Below are positions 32,365 through 41,595 of a DNA stretch of 64,000 bases, one piece after another. Origin of the DNA: JAVVEG01 sp032251455 (GTDB taxonomy: Bacteria; Pseudomonadota; Gammaproteobacteria; Pseudomonadales; Pseudohongiellaceae). Where the stretch lies: the NCBI GenBank assembly GCA_032251455.1, contig JAVVEG010000008.1, forward strand, positions 73,065-137,064. The letters run 5' to 3'. Each line of letters starts with the position of its first letter. Position 1 is the first letter of the stretch. The notes under the pieces are model-generated. The model ran no database searches, was not told where the DNA came from, and saw only the letters and a list, made by a program, of their open reading frames with translations. Position numbers and translations under genes: made by a program.

Positions 32365-33549
32365 ATGGGCAAGGTACTCGAAGGCATCAGGGTTCTGGAT
32401 TTTGGTCGTTATATTGCAGGACCATTTTGTGCCAGTCTGCTGGCGGATCTGGGCGCAGAGGTCATCCGAGTCGAGAAAGTGCAAGGCAGTGAAGACCGCT
32501 TTCTGTCTCCGGTCACCAGCCAGGGTGATGGCGCCTTGTTCATGCAGACGGCCCGCAACAAGCTGGGGCTTACCCTGAACCCGATGAAGCCGGAAGGGCG
32601 CGAAATTGTCCGCAAACTGGTTGCCACTGCCGATGTCGTTGTGGCCAATCTGCCCCCAGACACCCTGGCTCAAATGGGTCTCGATTACGACAGTCTGAAG
32701 GCTGTCAAACCAGATATCATTCTCACCATGATTTCAGCATTTGGCAGCGGCGGACCGTACAGTAATCGAGTCGGCTTTGATGGCCTGGGGCAGGCCATGT
32801 CCGGGGCCATGTACCTCTCTGGCACACCCGAACAACCTGTCAAGTCCTATGCCCCCTTTATTGATTATGGCACTGCCAGCCTCAGCGCATTCGGTACCCT
32901 GGCGGCCTTGCTGGAGCGCAACAAAACCGGTAAAGGGCAGGTAGTGGAAGCGTCCTTGTTCAATACCGCCCTGACCATGATGAACGGCTCCCTGATCGAG
33001 CAAGCCGTCATCAATATCAATCGTACAGCCACCCTGAACCGTTCGCAGACCTCTGCACCGGCCGATACTTTCCGCACCCTGGATGGCTGGGTGCTGGTGC
33101 AGTCCGTTGGCGGGCCCCTGTTCTCACGCTGGGTGGAACTGATGGGTGAACCACACTGGCTGGAAGACCCTCGCTTCAAGGATGACATTAGCCGCGGAGA
33201 CCATGGCGCTGTCATCAGTGAGCGTCTGTCCGCATGGTGCGCAGAGCGCACCACGGCAGAGGTGTTGACGGCCATGGAAAAAGCCCGCTTGCCGGCAGGT
33301 CCGGTGATGTCTCCCCAGGACGTTCTGCAAGACCCTCATGTCCAGGCCAGGAAAATGTTTCAACTGCTGGACTATCCAGGCATGGCCAAACCAGCTCCGG
33401 TTGCACAACCACCTGTCAGTCTTTCTGAAACCCCTGCAGAAATTCGGCACCGGGCTCCAATGCTGGGCGAACACACAGATCAGTTATTGCAGACACTCGG
33501 CTATGATGCTGCGGCAATTGCGCAGCTGAGGCAAAAACGGGTCATTTAA
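32365..33549 (+). CDS. CaiB/BaiF family III CoA-transferase
   Basis: A 394-residue type III CoA-transferase, moving CoA between carboxylic acids. Family signatures are RVLDFGRYIAGPFCASLLADLGAEVIRVEK and ARNKLGLTLN with PEGREIV, then a catalytic-Asp region around FDGLGQAMSGAMYLSG. AGGGGA precedes the ATG. Substrates cannot be read from sequence. It converges on the nitroreductase gene (10 bp between stops). A second paralogue lies at 44347. Confidence 0.92.
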   Translation: MGKVLEGIRVLDFGRYIAGPFCASLLADLGAEVIRVEKVQGSEDRFLSPVTSQGDGALFMQTARNKLGLTLNPMKPEGREIVRKLVATADVVVANLPPDTLAQMGLDYDSLKAVKPDIILTMISAFGSGGPYSNRVGFDGLGQAMSGAMYLSGTPEQPVKSYAPFIDYGTASLSAFGTLAALLERNKTGKGQVVEASLFNTALTMMNGSLIEQAVININRTATLNRSQTSAPADTFRTLDGWVLVQSVGGPLFSRWVELMGEPHWLEDPRFKDDISRGDHGAVISERLSAWCAERTTAEVLTAMEKARLPAGPVMSPQDVLQDPHVQARKMFQLLDYPGMAKPAPVAQPPVSLSETPAEIRHRAPMLGEHTDQLLQTLGYDAAAIAQLRQKRVI

Positions 33550-33559
33550 AGCAGGTGCA

Positions 33560-34297
33560 CTATTTTTGCAGAAAACCACGCTTGTTGAGAAAGCCCAACA
33601 TGTGCGGTCGCGACTTTTCACTGAGCAGGTCAGCAACCTGCTCACTCCAGCTGATGCCATGACCACCACCGGTTCTGTGCTGGTAGTAGTCTTTCACCTG
33701 CAGGTCATATTCGGCAATCTTTTCGGCATCCCCCGTCTCATCATAAACATCCTGTTTGACGATAACGGACAAGGGCAGGCGTGGTTTGCATTCTGGTGTC
33801 TGGTCAGGATAACCGAGGCAGAAACCAAAAACAGGATAGACACCATGTGGCAGACCAAGCAAGTCACTGACCGCTTCAGGATTATTGCGAATGCCCCCGA
33901 TGTAACAGATCCCAAGTCCTTGTGCTTCAGCGGCAACAGCAAGATTTTGTGCCATCAGCGCAGCATCCACGGTGGCGATAATGAAATGTTCGGTGTATTC
34001 ACCTGAAAAAGCTTTGCCATATTGCCTGCAGGCATTGCCCGGCCGCTTGAGGTCGGCACAGAACACCAGGAACTCGGCTGCAGAGGCCACATAAGGTTGC
34101 CTGCCGGCAAGTTCGGCCAGTTGTTCGCGCTTGTTTTTGTCTGTTACCCGGATAATGGTGGCACCCTGCAAAAAACTCGATGTTGCCGCACTCTGCGCAG
34201 CCAGCAGCAACTCGTTCAAAAGCGGTTCAGGGATGGCAGCCGTGGTGAATTTACGAATGCTGCGGTGAGACTTCAATAAATCCAGAACTGTTTTCAT
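33560..34297 (-). CDS. NfsA/Frp-type NAD(P)H nitroreductase
   Basis: A 245-residue FMN enzyme of the NfsA family, reducing nitroaromatics, quinones or flavins with NAD(P)H. Motifs: HRSIRKFTTAAIPEPLLNEL (FMN binding), AQSAATSSFLQGATIIRV, DAALMAQNLAVAAEAQGLGICYIGGIRNNP and the C-terminal basic loop. Length agrees with NfsA (240). It overlaps the upstream serine hydrolase gene as ATGA, so both are probably one operon. Confidence 0.92.
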   Translation of the reverse strand: MKTVLDLLKSHRSIRKFTTAAIPEPLLNELLLAAQSAATSSFLQGATIIRVTDKNKREQLAELAGRQPYVASAAEFLVFCADLKRPGNACRQYGKAFSGEYTEHFIIATVDAALMAQNLAVAAEAQGLGICYIGGIRNNPEAVSDLLGLPHGVYPVFGFCLGYPDQTPECKPRLPLSVIVKQDVYDETGDAEKIAEYDLQVKDYYQHRTGGGHGISWSEQVADLLSEKSRPHMLGFLNKRGFLQK

Positions 34298-35583
34298 AAT
34301 TGTGTCTGCAACGAGCGATAGGTATCAATTGCGAGGTCGAGAAAGCCCGGGATGACATCATTTGCCACCGAGGATTCTGCATTGAAAAGCACAACCACAC
34401 CCAGATCAAACTCTGGAATCAGTGCCAATTCAGAACGAAATCCCCGCACACCACCACCATGGTGAATTACCCGGATCCCCGCATAGTCAAAGACCCGCCA
34501 ACCCAGCGCATAATATGCCTTGTCCAGCCTGGGCCAGCGATTGAAGTAATTACCCCTGGGCGTCTCCACCACTGGTTTATGTTGAATTGCCAGCATCTCG
34601 CGTGACAATACTTCCGGGAAAGCACCCAGATTGGCTTGCGCCCAGCGACTCATATCCCTGATGCTGGCATTGACCCCTGATGCCGGAGCCACACTGTAAT
34701 AAGCCGGATTGACCTTGGCTACCCGCCAACCCCCGCGGGTGCGTTGATGCGCAGAACTGGCATTAGAATTGGACAGATAGCTATCCAGGCCCACTGATGC
34801 ATCCGCCATGCCCAAGGGCGTGAAAATGTTATCCACCAGAAAATGTGAGTAGTCCGATTCCGTTCTGGTTTGTACTACATCAGCTACCAGTGAAAATACA
34901 ACATTCTGATAGCCGTAACATTTTCCTGGCGGGCAGACCACAGGAATTTCCTGAAACTTTTCCTGAATCTTGCTGTAGCCAACACCGGCATCCAGCATAT
35001 TTGAATACGCATGAGGCATCAAACCGGTGGTATGGCTCATCAAATGTCTCAGCGATATCTGTTCCGTCTGCCCACGTTTGGCAAATTTGTTCTGAGGAAG
35101 AATCTTGAACAAAGGTTCATCCCAGTCATAAAGATCATTATTGACCAGCTGCGCAGCCACGGTTCCAGCAAAAGTTTTGGAGATGGACGCAATCCTGAAC
35201 ACAGTTTGTTGATCCACCTGGCCCTGTTTGCCAACTTCCCTGATACCCCAGGTATTCATGGCAAGAATATCCCTGGATGAAACAATCGCCATAGCTGCTC
35301 CGGGCAAACCTGCCTCATTGATTTGCAGGTTCAACCAGTCAATATAGCTATCGAAATTGATCTGACCCGGCACGGATGACACCTCATCCCGCAGCACCCT
35401 GCCAGAGCCATGACTGTCGGCAATCGTGCCAACCCTCACGCTTTGGTTCTCTCCAGCGCCATCTCCGGCGCCATCATCGGCACTGCCTACGGGAAGCAAC
35501 AGGGCAGCACCCAGACTGATGGCGAAAACCATAACCGCCAAGCCTGGCAATGAACCTATACGCTGTTTCCACTGTCTCGGCAA
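34294..35583 (-). CDS. beta-lactamase/esterase-type serine hydrolase
   Basis: A 429-residue class C beta-lactamase-like protein with a signal anchor (LAVMVFAISLGAALLLPVG). The nucleophile motif SISK (FRIASISKTF) is at about residue 131, YQN near 217 replaces YxN, and HHGGGVRGF is the third motif. Such proteins are mostly esterases or D-aminopeptidases in the periplasm rather than drug-resistance enzymes. It is upstream of, and coupled to, the nitroreductase. Substrate unknown. Confidence 0.9.
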   Translation of the reverse strand: MPRQWKQRIGSLPGLAVMVFAISLGAALLLPVGSADDGAGDGAGENQSVRVGTIADSHGSGRVLRDEVSSVPGQINFDSYIDWLNLQINEAGLPGAAMAIVSSRDILAMNTWGIREVGKQGQVDQQTVFRIASISKTFAGTVAAQLVNNDLYDWDEPLFKILPQNKFAKRGQTEQISLRHLMSHTTGLMPHAYSNMLDAGVGYSKIQEKFQEIPVVCPPGKCYGYQNVVFSLVADVVQTRTESDYSHFLVDNIFTPLGMADASVGLDSYLSNSNASSAHQRTRGGWRVAKVNPAYYSVAPASGVNASIRDMSRWAQANLGAFPEVLSREMLAIQHKPVVETPRGNYFNRWPRLDKAYYALGWRVFDYAGIRVIHHGGGVRGFRSELALIPEFDLGVVVLFNAESSVANDVIPGFLDLAIDTYRSLQTQL

Positions 35584-35683
35584 GATACATCCTCTTGTAC
35601 TGCTGGATTCAAACGGCTGAGGAAAAATACCATGCCCTCAACCTTTTGCAAACCCTTGGCTCCAGACAAGACCTTAAAACCAT

Positions 35684-35714
35684 AAAAAAAATGCCAACCC
35701 CAGCGGGTTGGCAT
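35684..35714 (-). terminator. terminator of the Deg protease gene
   Basis: A TGCCAACC / GGGTTGGCA stem with a 5-nt loop is followed on the minus strand by TTTTTTTATGG. It lies 55 bp after the protease stop. Confidence 0.88.
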
Positions 35715-35768
35715 AAAAGGCTCAGTCCAGAGCCGCTACTACCAGAGTCATGACTGGCTATGAAACGA

Positions 35769-37166
35769 TCAACCGACAACAATCAACATTTTTCGCTTAT
35801 CTCTTATTACCGATAGGGCCTTCATACCCTCTGTTTCAGCCAGAATTTCATTGAAACTGTCTAAATCCGAAACCGGTTGGCGGTTCAATTCATAGATAAT
35901 GTCCCCCGGCAACAATCCGCTTCGCCAGGCAGGGCTTTGTTGACGGACTTCCGTCACTTCCACTCCTTTGCCATCGGCGCTGTTGGTCGACTGCAGCAAA
36001 GCGCCCTGAAAATCTCGATCAAAACTGCGCGAGCCATCTTCAGGGGCACGTTGCCCATTATCGGCAATCTGCCCAGGGACAGAATCCAGTTGCAGGCTTA
36101 TTTCACGTCGCTGACCACCATGAAACAAGGTCAGCTCAAGCGGGCGATCCACCCTGGCCAGACCGATGATGTTACGTAGTTCTCTACTGCTGCTGATCGC
36201 CTTGCCATCCACAGCAACAATAACATCCGAGGCTTCGATACCTGCTGCTTCGGCAGCACTGTCAGGCACTACTGCCATCACCAGAGCCCCAGTCTCGGTT
36301 CCGGCAGCCAAGGCTGCTTCCATCGCTGGCGTATGATCTCTGATCTGCACACCCAATTGACCCCGACGAACATAACCATCACGCAACAAATGATCCATCA
36401 CGGCATGCACCATATCTGCCGGCACGGCAAAGCCAACCCCAGAGCTGGTCCCGCTGCCTGAAATGATTGCGGTGTTGATGCCGAGAAGGCGACCTTGCAG
36501 ATCAACCAATGCCCCCCCGGAGTTCCCTACGTTGATGGCAGCATCGGTTTGAATGAAGTCTTCATAGTTTTCATTGTTGAGACCCGCCCTACCCAGGGCA
36601 CTCACTATGCCTGAAGTGACTGTCTGACCTATGCCAAAGGGGTTGCCGATAGCCACAACATAATCACCGACGCGTAAATTACCCATGTCTGCGATGGGAA
36701 TTTCTACCAGATCAGTCGCCTCTATCTTGAGCATGGCAATATCCGTCCTCGCATCACTGCCCACCAGACTGGCCTCAAACTGACGACCATCTTTCAGAGC
36801 CACCGAAATTGCATCGGCATTGGCCACAACATGATGGTTGGTGATTACGTAACCGTTCTCCGCATCAACAATGACTCCTGAGCCCGTTGCCCGGACTGGT
36901 GTTTGCGGTCTTTCGGGCAGGCTGCCAGGACCATTCTGAAAAAATCGGCGTAGATCCCTTTCATTGAGGAAATACATTTGATCTGTCGTCTTTCGGCTGG
37001 TCGAGATATTGACCACGGCGGGAGTGACTTTTTCCAGCATCGGTGCCAAAGAAGGTATCTGCTGTCCAAATGCCACCCCGGATAAGGACAGGGACAGCGT
37101 CATGACAACTGTTGCCAGGAACTGATTCAAACGCCTTATCTGTCTGTAATTGATTTCAGTAGACAT
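35769..37166 (-). CDS. periplasmic Do-type serine protease (DegP/DegQ/MucD-like)
   Basis: A 465-residue trypsin-like protease-chaperone of the HtrA family. It has a signal peptide (FLATVVMTLSLSLSGVAFGQ), catalytic H112 (TNHHVV), D142 (RTDIAM) and S216 (GNSGGAL), then two PDZ domains (about 265-355 and 375-460). The ATG at 37166 is chosen for AGGAGG upstream. It degrades or refolds damaged envelope proteins. It is divergent from a membrane-anchored regulator; a terminator follows. I see no clear sigmaE promoter upstream. Confidence 0.95.
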   Translation of the reverse strand: MSTEINYRQIRRLNQFLATVVMTLSLSLSGVAFGQQIPSLAPMLEKVTPAVVNISTSRKTTDQMYFLNERDLRRFFQNGPGSLPERPQTPVRATGSGVIVDAENGYVITNHHVVANADAISVALKDGRQFEASLVGSDARTDIAMLKIEATDLVEIPIADMGNLRVGDYVVAIGNPFGIGQTVTSGIVSALGRAGLNNENYEDFIQTDAAINVGNSGGALVDLQGRLLGINTAIISGSGTSSGVGFAVPADMVHAVMDHLLRDGYVRRGQLGVQIRDHTPAMEAALAAGTETGALVMAVVPDSAAEAAGIEASDVIVAVDGKAISSSRELRNIIGLARVDRPLELTLFHGGQRREISLQLDSVPGQIADNGQRAPEDGSRSFDRDFQGALLQSTNSADGKGVEVTEVRQQSPAWRSGLLPGDIIYELNRQPVSDLDSFNEILAETEGMKALSVIRDKRKMLIVVG

Positions 37167-37410
37167 CGGTCCTACCTCCTTCTTTCTATTCCTGATAAAC
37201 CCATGTATTTGGCCCATCTATTTGACTAAGCCATCGAGCTGCGTTGCGCATACCATGCAGTAAATCAGGGACTTGAAACCTGAAGAGCTTGTGAAGAAAA
37301 TATCCAGAAAAGATGATCGGGCACTTTTTCGATTATTTGTGGTCTATATTTCCACTTAGCTAAAGTAACTGCCTGTCAACCAACTCTAACTGGCAGTTTC
37401 TGGACAGGCC

Positions 37411-38535
37411 ATGGGCCATGCGGGGCGAGCAATGCAAAAACATCACCATTCGGAAATAAAATCCACCCATCAACCAGTTGCTCATACCACCCACGAAACC
37501 AAGGTGTTGAGCTCAGATTTTTATCTGGATAAATGGTTGGTGCGACCTGAATCCAATCAACTTTTTCTTCTGCAGGACGGCAACCAACCCGCTCAGGCCG
37601 TTCAGCTGGAGCCCAGAATCATGCGCCTGCTCTGCATTCTCGCTGGCAATGCAGGCAGGGTTGTTGAACGTGATCTTTTGATGAACCTGCTTTGGCCTAA
37701 GGTTGTCGTGAATGAGAACTCATTGACCAGAGCGGTGTCGGAATTGCGCAAAGCCCTGCGTCCAGGCATCCAAACCGCCCCCCTCCCCACAGCGGGCATC
37801 AAAACAGTTTCCAAGGCAGGCTATTGTCTGACAGCAGGCGTCCATGAGAACGGCCATCTGCGTGACTTCCCTGCCGGGGTAGAGGGAATGGAGAAGAACA
37901 CTGGGAACCCGTGGATCACTGGAAAAAAACCGGTTATGGCTCAGGCGGCAGCAGTGGTACTGGGTCTTGGCCTGGGTTTTGGTCTGGGTATGTTTCAGGG
38001 AACGCCCATAATTGAGCGCCCCCTGGTCACCATCAACAGTTCAATACTGCCTGAAATAGACTCTTCACTGCCTGGCACACAATCCCTGGCTGATATCCGC
38101 CTTGACCAACCCAGCACGAACGCGCCAATCATCAGCAGCAGTCTGCATCAGGACAGTGAACTCCCAACACGCACGAACGGCTTGATCACTTCTGTTGTTT
38201 CACCGGATGGCGAATTATTCGCTGCTGTTGATTACAATGCTTCCGGTTCCAGCCTCATGCTGGGTTCGGCGCATCAGTCATCTTCTCCGGTAGTTGTCTA
38301 CAGTACCAGTGAGTTGATTTACAATTTGCAGTGGGCACCTTTGGACAATCTGCTGCTGTTTGCCCAGAAACCCAAGCTGAGCCCAGCTTCTGAAAATGCA
38401 GACAAGCAGTTGAGCCGTCTCATGTTGTTCGATCTTGAATCCATGACAGTCACCCAGATTCACAAAAATCCGGCAGAAGGCCAACCCGTTGAGCCGGAAC
38501 AAGCAAAAGAAAAACAATACAGCAAGCTGACCTAA
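37411..38535 (+). CDS. membrane-anchored wHTH regulator (CadC/ToxR-like)
   Basis: A 374-residue protein with an OmpR/PhoB-type winged helix at about 36-141 (LEPRIMRLLCILAGNAGRVV, VNENSLTRAVSELRKALRPG, KTVSKAGYCL). A single Gly-rich transmembrane helix follows (about 176-195, VVLGLGLGFGLGM), then a periplasmic part of some 180 residues with beta-propeller-like pieces (VSPDGELFAAVDYN, WAPLDNLLLFAQ). The start may be the ATG at 37411 or 37432; neither ribosome site decides. Being divergent from the Deg protease, it may sense the envelope and control it. Confidence 0.85.
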   Translation: MGHAGRAMQKHHHSEIKSTHQPVAHTTHETKVLSSDFYLDKWLVRPESNQLFLLQDGNQPAQAVQLEPRIMRLLCILAGNAGRVVERDLLMNLLWPKVVVNENSLTRAVSELRKALRPGIQTAPLPTAGIKTVSKAGYCLTAGVHENGHLRDFPAGVEGMEKNTGNPWITGKKPVMAQAAAVVLGLGLGFGLGMFQGTPIIERPLVTINSSILPEIDSSLPGTQSLADIRLDQPSTNAPIISSSLHQDSELPTRTNGLITSVVSPDGELFAAVDYNASGSSLMLGSAHQSSSPVVVYSTSELIYNLQWAPLDNLLLFAQKPKLSPASENADKQLSRLMLFDLESMTVTQIHKNPAEGQPVEPEQAKEKQYSKLT

Positions 38536-38566
38536 GGAACCTCTGAATAAGTCTGACCTTTAATTT

Positions 38567-39784
38567 TTATGCGTATTTTGCAAGCTCCTTGCGGGCTACC
38601 ACTCTACGGTGAACTTCATCCGGCCCGTCGGCTAGACGCAAAGTGCGTTGACCTGTCCAAAGTGCCGCCAAGGGGAAATCCTGGGAAATGCCGGCCGCAC
38701 CATGAATCTGTATGGCCCGGTCTATGACCCGCAAGGCCATGTTTGGAACAGCGACCTTGATCTGTGAAATGGCATCCCTGGCAGCCTTGTTGCCAATCGT
38801 ATCCATCAGATAGGCTGCCTTGAAGACCAGCAGGCGACACATCTCTATTTCTATGCGGCTATCGGCAATGACATCATAATTGCCACCCAGCTCCGCCAGA
38901 GGTTTGCCAAAGGCTTCACGGCTCAATGCTCGCCTGCACATCAACTCCAGGGCTTTCTCTGCCGCGCCGATAGAGCGCATGCAGTGGTGTATTCGGCCTG
39001 GCCCCAGGCGGCCTTGAGAGATTTCAAAGCCTCGGCCACGTCCCAGAATAATATTTTCCTGTGGCACCCTGACATTATGAAACCGGATATGCATATGGCC
39101 ATGCGGCGCATCGTCCTTGCCAAAAACCTCCATGGGCCTGACTATTTCCACACCAGCGGTATCCATGGGCACCAATATCTGTGACTGGCGATTGTGCTTG
39201 GGCGCATCAGGATCAGTGATTACCATGACAATCATGATCTTGCAGCGGGCATCACCTGCTCCCGAGATATAGAACTTCTCACCGTTGATGACCCATTCAT
39301 CACCGTCAAGGACCGCACTGGTTGAAATATTGGTGGCATCCGAAGAGGCCACGTCTGGCTCGGTCATGGCGAAGGCTGAACGTATCCTTCCTTCCAGAAG
39401 AGGTTTGAGCCATTGCTCCTTTTGCTCTTCGGAGCCATACCGTTCCAACACTTCCATATTCCCGGTATCCGGGGCACTGCAGTTGAATGCTTCCGAGGCC
39501 AACCGACTGCGCCCCATGATCTCGGCAAGATGTGCATATTCCAGATTGGTGATACCCGCACCACCCTGACTTTTCGGCAGGAAGAAATTCCAGAGTCCCA
39601 TAGCCTTGGCTTGAGTTTTCAAACCTTCCAGAATTTCTTCCTGCCGTGGCGTATGTGACCAGCGATCCCCCACACTGACCTGGTCATGATATTCCTGCTC
39701 GACGGCGGCAACCTCAACCTCAACAAATTCTCTGATTTTTTCACGAATCTCTACCATTTGCTCTGACAAGCCCAGGTTCATCAT
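38567..39784 (-). CDS. acyl-CoA dehydrogenase
   Basis: A 405-residue FAD enzyme of the acyl-CoA dehydrogenase family. It contains FAMTEPDVASSDATNI, WVINGEKFYISGAGDARCKI, GRLGPGRIHHCMRSIGAAEKAL and the C-terminal QIHGAAGISQDFPLAALW. The sequence type is that of the larger bacterial and peroxisomal ACAD10/11-like group. ATG 39784 is chosen for GAGG upstream. Electrons would go to ETF and the ETF-QO encoded at 29696. It follows an SDR gene in the same direction. Confidence 0.94.
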   Translation of the reverse strand: MMNLGLSEQMVEIREKIREFVEVEVAAVEQEYHDQVSVGDRWSHTPRQEEILEGLKTQAKAMGLWNFFLPKSQGGAGITNLEYAHLAEIMGRSRLASEAFNCSAPDTGNMEVLERYGSEEQKEQWLKPLLEGRIRSAFAMTEPDVASSDATNISTSAVLDGDEWVINGEKFYISGAGDARCKIMIVMVITDPDAPKHNRQSQILVPMDTAGVEIVRPMEVFGKDDAPHGHMHIRFHNVRVPQENIILGRGRGFEISQGRLGPGRIHHCMRSIGAAEKALELMCRRALSREAFGKPLAELGGNYDVIADSRIEIEMCRLLVFKAAYLMDTIGNKAARDAISQIKVAVPNMALRVIDRAIQIHGAAGISQDFPLAALWTGQRTLRLADGPDEVHRRVVARKELAKYA

Positions 39785-39843
39785 AACGTTTGCCTCATTT
39801 GCATTTATTAAACTTTTCACCTTATTTCGGATAACTTCGGGCC

Positions 39844-40608
39844 TCAACTGGTAATCGTGCCACCCCCATCGATCACCATGGTCTGCCCTGTCATGAAACT
39901 ACCTGCCGGGGATGCCAGAAACACTGCCGCTCCAGCAATCTCATCAGGCTCGCCAATCCTGCGCAGGGGATAATTTGATACCGTAGCCTTGTAGGTTTCC
40001 GGGTTTTCCCATAACGCTCGGGCAAAGTCTGTGCGAATCAACCCTGGGGCAATGCAATTGACTCTGATATTCTTAGGGCCCCATTCCACCGCAAGATTTC
40101 TGGCTATCTGCATGTCTGCCGCCTTGGAAATGCCATAGGCTCCCAAGACCGAGCTACCTTTGAGTCCGGCGATGGACGATACAATGATGACAGCACCACC
40201 TCCATTTTCAGCCATCCCCGGAATGGCAAGCTGGCATAACCTGTGAGCACTGCCAATGTTTGCATGCATGATCTTGTCAAAAGCCTGATCAGGGATCTCC
40301 TGGGAAGGCCCATAAAACGGATTGAGTGCTGCATTGATCACCAGCACATCGATGGCTCCAAGCGTGCTCACGGTTTTCTCGACCAACTGTTGCAACTGAT
40401 CCTTGTAGTTGATGTTGCAGGCAATCGCCAGGGCCTTGCCACCCGCTGCGTTTATTTCGGCAGCCACTTCATCACAGGCGTCCTGATTCCTGCTGGAAAT
40501 AACCACTGCGGCTCCGGCATCAGCCAGCCTTTTGGCTATGGCCTTGCCGATACCTTTGGTAGAACCCGTAATCAGTGCTACTTTCCCGGACAGATCAAAT
40601 AGCTCCAT
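39844..40608 (-). CDS. short-chain dehydrogenase/reductase
   Basis: A 254-residue SDR with the cofactor motif TGSTKGIG (near residue 13), NAG-like NAALNP, catalytic Ser and YGISK, and the end region GSFMTGQTMVIDGGGTI. The start at 40608 follows GGAGGGGGG. It probably acts on a hydroxyacyl or keto substrate, with the acyl-CoA dehydrogenase downstream. Three phased TCATTAA repeats lie just upstream. Confidence 0.93.
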   Translation of the reverse strand: MELFDLSGKVALITGSTKGIGKAIAKRLADAGAAVVISSRNQDACDEVAAEINAAGGKALAIACNINYKDQLQQLVEKTVSTLGAIDVLVINAALNPFYGPSQEIPDQAFDKIMHANIGSAHRLCQLAIPGMAENGGGAVIIVSSIAGLKGSSVLGAYGISKAADMQIARNLAVEWGPKNIRVNCIAPGLIRTDFARALWENPETYKATVSNYPLRRIGEPDEIAGAAVFLASPAGSFMTGQTMVIDGGGTITS

Positions 40609-40621
40609 ACCCCCCTCCATG

Positions 40622-40650
40622 TCATTAAAAAATCATTAAAAAGTCATTAA
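40622..40650. repeat. three TCATTAA repeats in 11-bp phase upstream of the SDR
   Basis: TCATTAA starts at 40622, 40633 and 40644, exact 11-bp steps, directly upstream of the SDR Shine-Dalgarno and within an AT-rich gap (40621-40728). It may be an operator; position close to the start would suit a repressor. Confidence 0.7.
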
Positions 40651-40728
40651 ATAAATGTGCTTGATCTACATTGCCTGATTATTTGAATTTATTTTAATTA
40701 TAATTTGACGAAATAATATAATGGTTAA

Positions 40729-41595
40729 TTATAATTCTTTTTCCCAGGACTGCCCACTCTGTGACTGATTTTTTTGCCAGGATCGACTCCCTTTGCTGAT
40801 ACTTGTGCCACCATCCACAGGAATAACCACCCCTGTGGTATACGCTCCGGAACGGGCACACAGGTACAGCAGCACCCCAACGATCTCCTCGGCCTGACCC
40901 AGTCTGCCCAAGGGACAATCATCCTCTATGTCTTTACGATACTGTTCAATGACATAATCCGTCATTTTTGATGGAAAAAATCCTGGAGCCACCGCATTGA
41001 CGGTAATCATGTCAGGCGCAAGATCCACCGCCAGGGCGCGGGTCAGGTGATGCAGCGCAGCCTTGCTGGCAGAATAGGCAAAAGTAGGAACACGCTGCAC
41101 TATCGGCACCTGCAGGCCATCCATGGAGCCAATATTAACAACACGGGCCGGATCTTCCTTCTTCGCAGCCGCTTTCAGCAAGGGCAACAGATCCCTGGTC
41201 AGCGCAAATACCGCATTGACATTGGTGCTCATCACCTTATCAAAAGCGGCATCTGGGTAATCGTCAATGACAGCGCCCCAATTAGCCCCCGCATTATTGA
41301 CCAGTATCGACAAGCCTGCAGACTCACGAACTGAAAGCTCTGTCACCAAAGCCTGGCGCTGCTCCGGATCAGTGACGTCTGCAGTCAGGGCGATGCACTC
41401 GCCCAGATGCCCCAACTGCCTTGCAGCAGACTGACATTTCTCTGCCTTTCTAGCTGCGATATAGACTTTAGCCCCGCTTTGCAACAAACCTGCAGCCATC
41501 ATATAACCCAGACCACTGCTGCCACCTGTAACCAGCGCAACCTTGCCCGACACGCTGAACAAGGCTTCAAGATTAAGGGCAGATTCCGAACTCAT
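40729..41595 (-). CDS. short-chain dehydrogenase/reductase
   Basis: A 288-residue SDR with TGGSSGLG (near residue 21), NNAGANWG, and the catalytic Tyr-Lys in FAYSASKAALHH. The C-terminus AYTTGVVIPVDGG is typical, followed by a basic tail. It overlaps the MDR-type reductase as ATGA, so both are co-translated and probably act in one short pathway. Substrate unknown. Confidence 0.93.
   Translation of the reverse strand: MSSESALNLEALFSVSGKVALVTGGSSGLGYMMAAGLLQSGAKVYIAARKAEKCQSAARQLGHLGECIALTADVTDPEQRQALVTELSVRESAGLSILVNNAGANWGAVIDDYPDAAFDKVMSTNVNAVFALTRDLLPLLKAAAKKEDPARVVNIGSMDGLQVPIVQRVPTFAYSASKAALHHLTRALAVDLAPDMITVNAVAPGFFPSKMTDYVIEQYRKDIEDDCPLGRLGQAEEIVGVLLYLCARSGAYTTGVVIPVDGGTSISKGSRSWQKNQSQSGQSWEKEL

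Noticed and set aside
34294..35583. Antibiotic-resistance beta-lactamase
   Set aside because: The SxxK/YxN/HxG-type motifs and architecture fit the broad esterase/peptidase branch; nothing indicates a true AmpC enzyme.
40621..40728. Plus-strand promoter TTGACG with TATAAT in the AT-rich gap
   Set aside because: Spacing between the boxes is wrong (6 or 19 bp) and it would transcribe antisense to known genes; AT-rich DNA gives such matches by chance.
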